Part shown: piece by piece, positions 33,563 to 37,921 of the stretch
Position numbering within the stretch: position 1 is the first letter of the stretch
How the letters are laid out: each line of letters starts with the position of its first letter
Source: Commensalibacter papalotli
GTDB lineage: Bacteria; Pseudomonadota; Alphaproteobacteria; Acetobacterales; Acetobacteraceae
NCBI RefSeq assembly: GCF_947179115.1
Contig: NZ_CAMXCI010000008.1
Span: forward strand, 1 to 37,921
Direction of reading: 5' to 3'
DNA length: 37,921 nt
Made by a program: the position numbers and the translations under genes
The notes under the pieces: generated by a model
Seen by the model: only the letters and a program-made list of their open reading frames with translations
The model's database searches: none
What the model was told of the DNA's origin: nothing

Positions 33563-35098
33563 ATGAAATATAATTTTTCTTTTTTATCAATAGTTATTTT
33601 AATTCCAACCCTTACTGGGTGTGCTGTGGGGCCTGATTATCATAAAAAAGATGTGTGGACACCTTCAAAATGGCCAAAGCCAGCTCAAAGTTTACAAATA
33701 CCAACTAACAGTCAAGTAGTTATGAATAAAATCAATCCTCAGTGGTGGGAGTATTTTCATGATCCAGTTTTGTCCGATTTAGAGCGTCGTGCAGTCACTG
33801 CGAACCTTGATATTCAAATGGCAACCCAGCGTTTAATTGCCAGTCGTGCGCAATTAATGATAGCTGGATCTGCACGTTTTCCAAGTTTGGCGGCTGGGGC
33901 CAGTTATCAAAGAAGTCAGTATAGTAAAAAGTCATTTAGCAGAGCACTACAAAAAGTCAGGAACAGTGAACCTGCGCTTGGAAATGTTGTTAATCCTAGT
34001 GATGTTGATGTGCCTTCATTTAATCAATGGAGTGATAGTCTAGATACCAGTTGGGAAGTAGATTTATGGGGACGTGTTCGCAGGCAATATGAATCTGCTG
34101 GTGCTTTAAAGCAAGTTTCTGAAGAAGATCGCAGAGGTGTGTTGATTGCACAGCAAGCAGAAGTTGCACAGAATTATATAACGTTAAGAGGATTACAATC
34201 ACAGTTAAACATCGTCAAAGAAAACGAGCAAATAGCTCAAAATATTTTAAATTTGGCTAATCAACGATTTAATGGTGGGTTGGTTACAGAACTTGATGTG
34301 CGCTCTGCAGAGGCACAACTAGAGCAAACTAGGGCTGAGATTCCAAGTTTAGAGCAACAAATTGTTGAGTATATTAATGCACTGGGATTATTACTTGGTG
34401 AACCGCCCAGAGCGTTAAGTGAAGAACTCTCTACGCCCACGCCAATTCCTTTGGTTCCACCACAAGTTCCAATTGGGTTTCCTTCTGAATTAGCACAACG
34501 TAGGCCTGATATTCGTCAAGCTGAGGCAAAATTACATTCTGCGACAGCAGAAGTTGGTGTTGCTGTTGCGGATTTTTATCCTAAAGTTACTGTTGACGCC
34601 CAAATGGGTTTCCGTTCTTTATCATTTAGAGATCTAGGTTTTTGGGGGGCACGGGCTTGGAATGTTGGCCCTTCCATTTCATTACCTATTTTTGAAGGTG
34701 GTAAATTAAAAGGCCAGCTAACGCTTAAAAAAGCCGAACAAAAAGAAGCTGCTTTGGCTTACCGAAAAACGGTTTTACAAGCATGGCAAGAGGTAGACAA
34801 TGCGTTAAACGCATATAAAGCAGAGCAATTAAAGCAAGAGCGTTTGCAAGATACAGTAAAATCAAATCAACGTGCTGTTTATTTAGCCCAGGCTCAATAT
34901 CGTCAAGGACTACAGACTTATATTAATGTTTTGGATGCACAAAGACGTCTACTTTCTTCACAACAAGATTTGATCGATAGTAATGCACAAATTTCTATTA
35001 ATTTGGTACAGCTTTATAAAGCACTAGGTGGAGGATGGGAAAGTACGTATCCAGAGAAAATAGTTGCTTATAAAGAACAATTGCCTAAGCAAAACTAA
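33563..35098 (+). CDS. Outer-membrane efflux lipoprotein (NodT/OprM-type, TolC family)
   Basis: This protein of about 511 residues is the outer-membrane channel of a tripartite efflux system. The N-terminus is a lipoprotein signal (FLSIVILIPTLTGC with the lipobox cysteine in LTGC, then AVGPDYHKKD), typical of the NodT subfamily. Two outer-membrane efflux repeats follow, with SWEVDLWGRVRR, RFNGGLVTELDVRSAEAQLEQ, LAQRRPDIRQAEAKLHSATAEVGVA cut into two conserved blocks, and QYRQGLQTYINVLDAQRRLL. ATG 33563 is preferred to TTG 33551 because TTGGAA precedes it. No membrane-fusion protein or inner-membrane pump lies beside it; the neighbours are a pseudogene and degraded DNA. It must work with pumps encoded elsewhere or be an orphan. 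Confidence 0.9.
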   Translation: MKYNFSFLSIVILIPTLTGCAVGPDYHKKDVWTPSKWPKPAQSLQIPTNSQVVMNKINPQWWEYFHDPVLSDLERRAVTANLDIQMATQRLIASRAQLMIAGSARFPSLAAGASYQRSQYSKKSFSRALQKVRNSEPALGNVVNPSDVDVPSFNQWSDSLDTSWEVDLWGRVRRQYESAGALKQVSEEDRRGVLIAQQAEVAQNYITLRGLQSQLNIVKENEQIAQNILNLANQRFNGGLVTELDVRSAEAQLEQTRAEIPSLEQQIVEYINALGLLLGEPPRALSEELSTPTPIPLVPPQVPIGFPSELAQRRPDIRQAEAKLHSATAEVGVAVADFYPKVTVDAQMGFRSLSFRDLGFWGARAWNVGPSISLPIFEGGKLKGQLTLKKAEQKEAALAYRKTVLQAWQEVDNALNAYKAEQLKQERLQDTVKSNQRAVYLAQAQYRQGLQTYINVLDAQRRLLSSQQDLIDSNAQISINLVQLYKALGGGWESTYPEKIVAYKEQLPKQN

Positions 35099-35640
35099 TG
35101 TGATTAAGCGTTTTTAAAGAGGCTGTCTGTAAAAATCTTATAACAATATTCTCGTGCAAAATTCCAGGGTAGTTTCATGTTGTGACCATTAATTTCTCTT
35201 GATTAAGAATAACGCAAAGCGCGTCGAAGTTAGGGGCAAGTACTGTGAATTTTCCAAGAAAAAATAAAGATTGATCAATCTAGGTATTTTGTACACTTTG
35301 CTGTTCGTGAGGGGTCTATTATTGGGGGTGGAAAAGTGGTTTATATCTCGAAGATATAAAAGATAAAGATTCTTACTTTGATTAATTTGCAGAATGATGG
35401 TTTTTGAAGAGAGAGCTGGCTGTTGTGAAAGATAAAGCCAAAGATGATGATGTTGTTATTGTTGATGATTACTGTATTGTTCAGGGAGTAAATGAGTTCA
35501 TGATTATCCAAGAGTAGTAAATGGAATATTAGCATAGGAAAGCTTATATATTATTGATATATGGCTAGAGAAAGAACCGCTTTAAAAGAAAAGTGTTTTT
35601 TCTGATTTATATCGCGTAAAATTAACTTAAATGAAATTAA
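35099..35640 (+). other. Degraded stretch with short coding remnants, no intact gene
   Basis: No frame here makes a convincing protein. Two pieces look like former coding sequence. Around 35276-35355 one frame reads RYFVHFAVREGSIIGGGKVV before a stop. At 35404-35517 another reads DDDVVIVDDYCIVQGVNEF before TAG; the DDY...G...EF pattern resembles the end of TylF-type methyltransferases. The left part (35117-35140, GAGGCTGTCTGTAAAAATC) looks like an insertion-sequence end, but no matching second end was found. None of these identities is secure. The stretch reads as a mosaic of decayed genes. Confidence 0.5.
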
Positions 35641-36708
35641 ATGAAAAAAAATAAAATCGAAAGTATTCAAGCGTTACGAGCGATAGCGGCGTTACTAGTA
35701 TGCAGTATGCATACAGCTACTCAAAAATCGACTACAGAAGTTTTTTTCATTTATGTACAGAAAATATTATCCATTATTGGTTCATATGGTGTTGATTTAT
35801 TCTTTGCGATAAGTGGCTTTATTATGAGTTGGATCGTTTTGCATGAAAATTTATCCCCTTCTATTAGGGAAGGCTTGGCGTTCTTTGTAAAGCGTATCTT
35901 TCGAATTTATCCACTATTTTGGTTTACTTTGGCAGTGATGATTGTTTTATCAGTCCTGTTTAATGGCCAAATTACCTTAGAGGTTAAACAGGCATTGCAT
36001 GGTTCTGTATTGTTTTTGTTAACACCGCATATCCCTTTGCAATACGCAGCTTGGAGTTTACCATTCGAGTTGTATTTTTATGTTGTCATGTTGGTATTTA
36101 TTTGTTTTTTTTCTCAAAAAAACTTTATGATATTTTTTTGTAGCTGGATTTCTTTTCATCTAATGCTCGTTGTGATGTCGTCATACGGCATAATCGCTTT
36201 TCAAAACTTTATTTTTGTTAATGTTGTTTTATTAGAATTTTTTATCGGTATAGTAGTTGGATATCTGTTTTATAAGTATCCTTGTGCATCTATAACAAAG
36301 AAATATATTAGTATATTATGTGGTTGTGTCATTCTGATTTCAGGGTTTATTTACGCTTCTTTATCTTTCACACCAACAACAAAATGGATATTTTGTTTAA
36401 CAAGGGTATTGCCAGCAGGTCTAATACTTTATGGAGTGATTGGGCTAGAATTACATGATAAATTAAAAGTTCCTAGATGGTTAGTCAAACTAGGAGATAT
36501 CTCTTATTCTATTTACTTGTGGAATTTTCCTGTATTAGCTTTTGCATCGTATATTTTTAATCATTCTGTTTTTTATCAAGAAACAGCAGCTATTAACAGG
36601 TTTATGATTGAAATGATCGCAATAATCTTACTGAGCTTTATAAGTTATCGATGGATTGAACAACCTTGTGTTCGCTTTTCACATCGAATAGTAAATAAAA
36701 TTAAGTAA
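35641..36708 (+). CDS. Acyltransferase-3 family membrane protein (OafA-like)
   Basis: This 355-residue integral membrane protein has about ten hydrophobic segments and the family hallmarks: IESIQALRAIAALLVCSMH at the N-terminus with the catalytic-type histidine (MHTAT), GVDLFFAISGFIMSWIV, RIFRIYPLFWFTLAVMI, SLPFELYFYVVML, and LGDISYSIYLWNFPVL near the C-terminus. Members transfer acetyl or other acyl groups to exported sugars such as O-antigen, exopolysaccharide or peptidoglycan. It is very AT-rich with a weak ribosome-binding site and is flanked by decayed DNA, which suggests recent acquisition or a gene under weak selection. A broken relative lies at 32834-33525. The substrate is unknown. 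Confidence 0.88.
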   Translation: MKKNKIESIQALRAIAALLVCSMHTATQKSTTEVFFIYVQKILSIIGSYGVDLFFAISGFIMSWIVLHENLSPSIREGLAFFVKRIFRIYPLFWFTLAVMIVLSVLFNGQITLEVKQALHGSVLFLLTPHIPLQYAAWSLPFELYFYVVMLVFICFFSQKNFMIFFCSWISFHLMLVVMSSYGIIAFQNFIFVNVVLLEFFIGIVVGYLFYKYPCASITKKYISILCGCVILISGFIYASLSFTPTTKWIFCLTRVLPAGLILYGVIGLELHDKLKVPRWLVKLGDISYSIYLWNFPVLAFASYIFNHSVFYQETAAINRFMIEMIAIILLSFISYRWIEQPCVRFSHRIVNKIK

Positions 36709-36796
36709 CATATTTTTGTCTCATTTCTGGTCATTAATTAAGAATTGGTAACTAAACCTTTTTGTGTTCTTTTTAAATAAATTAGAGGAGACAAAA

Positions 36797-37542
36797 GTGC
36801 AAAGAGCAAATCCAACAGTATTGTTGCAGGCGGATCTCAAGGTATAGGGCTAGCGATTGCTATTAAATTAGCCCAACATAATTATCAGGTCATTATTGCG
36901 GATTTAACCGATGTTAAAGAGGATGCATTAAAGGAATTGTCCTCCTCAATGACAAAACCCCAGTTTATTCATTGTGATATTTCAAAAGAAGAAGACGTCA
37001 TGCAACTTGTTCATCAAATACAGCAATAATTTAATGGTGTTGATGTTTTGGGAAATAATGTGGGTATTATAAGTAAAGGCAGCTTAACTGACATATCAAC
37101 AGACGAGTGGAATCGCGTTTTTAGTATCAATGTAAATGGACCATTTATGTTAAGCAAAGTCGTCATACCGATAATGCAACAGTAAAAAAGAGGGCGTATT
37201 ATCAATATTGCCTCTGTTGCTGCCCAAGTTGGTGGTGGTTTTTTGGGGAATACGTGCTACGCCGCCAGTAAAGGAGCTATCTTGTCATTAACTAAAGGAA
37301 TTGCCCGAGAATATGCGGCGTATAATATTACCTGTAATGCAATATGCCCTGGTTTTGTTGAAACACATCTAACGTCAATGATGCCTAAAGAACAAGTTGA
37401 GCAAGCTTTACATAGTATTCCTGCACATCGTCCAGCCAGCCCCTCCGAAATTGCTGATGCTGTATGTTTCTTAGCAGGTGATCAAAGCGCATATATTAAT
37501 GGAGTTACGTTGAATATAGACGGTGGTTTAATTCGATGTTAA
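36797..37542 (+). pseudogene. Short-chain dehydrogenase with two in-frame stops
   Basis: The frame gives a full short-chain dehydrogenase/reductase of about 245 residues: VAGGSQGIGLAIAIKLA (cofactor loop), IADLTDV, HCDISKEEDV, NNVGI in place of the usual NNAG, INIASVAAQ (catalytic Ser), CYAASKGAIL (Tyr and Lys), and a C-terminus ending INGVTLNIDGG. It is broken by TAA at 37027-37029 (after IQQ) and TAA at 37183-37185 (after MQQ), both in the same frame as the rest. The likely GTG start at 36797 behind GAGGAG is also out of frame with the body, so a small indel lies before 36817. It resembles FabG or sugar-alcohol dehydrogenases. An internal start at 37243 could give only the C-terminal 99 residues, which would lack the cofactor site. 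Confidence 0.85.
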
Positions 37543-37921
37543 AAATTATATGCATATTTATTCTTTAAAGATTACGAAGGTATTTATTAAAGGAGTTTAA
37601 TGATTCTATTTTTTTTGTGATTCTGATAATTTTGGTTTAACAATGTTTTTATTTAACTTATTGATAATTATTAGTTTTACAGAAAGTTTAAGAAACTTTA
37701 ACAAAATATTAAGAATCTTATTGACGTTGCTGGTGAGTTTATGTAGAAGTGTTTTTACCGAAGCGGTGTTGATTAAAACTTCTTGAGTTTAGGTTACATT
37801 TGTGTTAGGTTATACTTTCCGACTGAGTGTTGGGGTGTTCATTGACAAGTAAATAGGATGAGAAGGGGATATGCTGGTAGCGTATTTGTCTTGGGACTGA
37901 GAGATTAGTTTTGGGGTGTTT
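37543..37921 (+). other. Gene-free AT-rich region, possible rRNA operon leader
   Basis: No coding frame is visible. The right half (about 37811-37921) becomes richer in G and T and non-coding in appearance, with TATACT at 37811-37816 as a possible -10 and blocks such as TTCATTGACAAGTAAATAG and GAGAAGGGGATATGCTGG. From memory these resemble the spacer and leader segments of acetic acid bacterial rRNA operons. If so, 16S rRNA would begin soon after the window's right edge. This is recognition by eye and not proven. Confidence 0.35.

Noticed and set aside
35117..35140. Possible insertion-sequence terminal repeat (GAGGCTGTCTGTAAAAATC)
   Set aside because: No matching inverted copy and no transposase frame were found nearby, so a mobile element is not called.
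35276..35355. Resemblance of FAVREGSIIGGGKVV to the C-terminus of elongation factor Tu
   Set aside because: Only about 15 residues are similar, with key positions different, and no other EF-Tu segment lies upstream. It is mentioned as an unidentified remnant only.

Overview
The window looks like chromosome from a low-GC, host-associated acetic acid bacterium (Acetobacteraceae, Alphaproteobacteria), with a Commensalibacter-like genus as the best guess. This is inference: the housekeeping genes, DUF4167 protein and RodZ-like protein fit alphaproteobacteria, the DNA is AT-rich, and several genes are decaying. No database search was possible.

Region 1 (1-11990) is an accessory cluster, all on the plus strand. 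After the tail of an unidentified gene and a perfect palindrome come four genes: a degenerate AMP-dependent ligase-like protein, a 2207-residue fully reducing type I polyketide synthase (KS-AT-DH-ER-KR-ACP), a fatty acyl-AMP ligase with a C-terminal carrier domain, and a glycosyltransferase of the autotransporter heptosyltransferase (Aah/TibC) type with a four-cysteine motif. A bidirectional terminator closes the unit. The ligase could activate a fatty acid, the synthase extend and reduce it, and the transferase add a sugar, giving a long-chain lipid and possibly a glycolipid or glyco-/lipo-modified surface product. No releasing domain and no autotransporter substrate are present. This is the best candidate here for an undescribed system.

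Region 2 (12000-23800) is housekeeping: ubiG on the minus strand, then lysC, a nitronate monooxygenase-type flavoprotein, a RodZ-like membrane HTH protein, ispG, hisS and prfA. A frameshifted P-loop kinase pseudogene and a secreted serine hydrolase separate prfA from prmC. A DUF4167 protein and tRNA-Met(CAU) follow.

Region 3 (24200-32560) is a self-contained phosphate-starvation locus. A phosphate-selective-type porin on the minus strand is divergent from pstS-pstC-pstA-pstB-phoU-phoB-phoR. The 206-base gap between them carries Pho-box-like 11-bp repeats facing both ways.

Region 4 (32580-37921) is a decaying accessory zone: tRNA-Thr(GGU) on the minus strand, a broken acyltransferase, an intact outer-membrane efflux lipoprotein without its pump, a degraded stretch with coding fragments, an intact acyltransferase-3 protein, and a short-chain dehydrogenase broken by two in-frame stops. 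The last 380 bases hold no gene and may be the leader of a ribosomal RNA operon starting just beyond the window.
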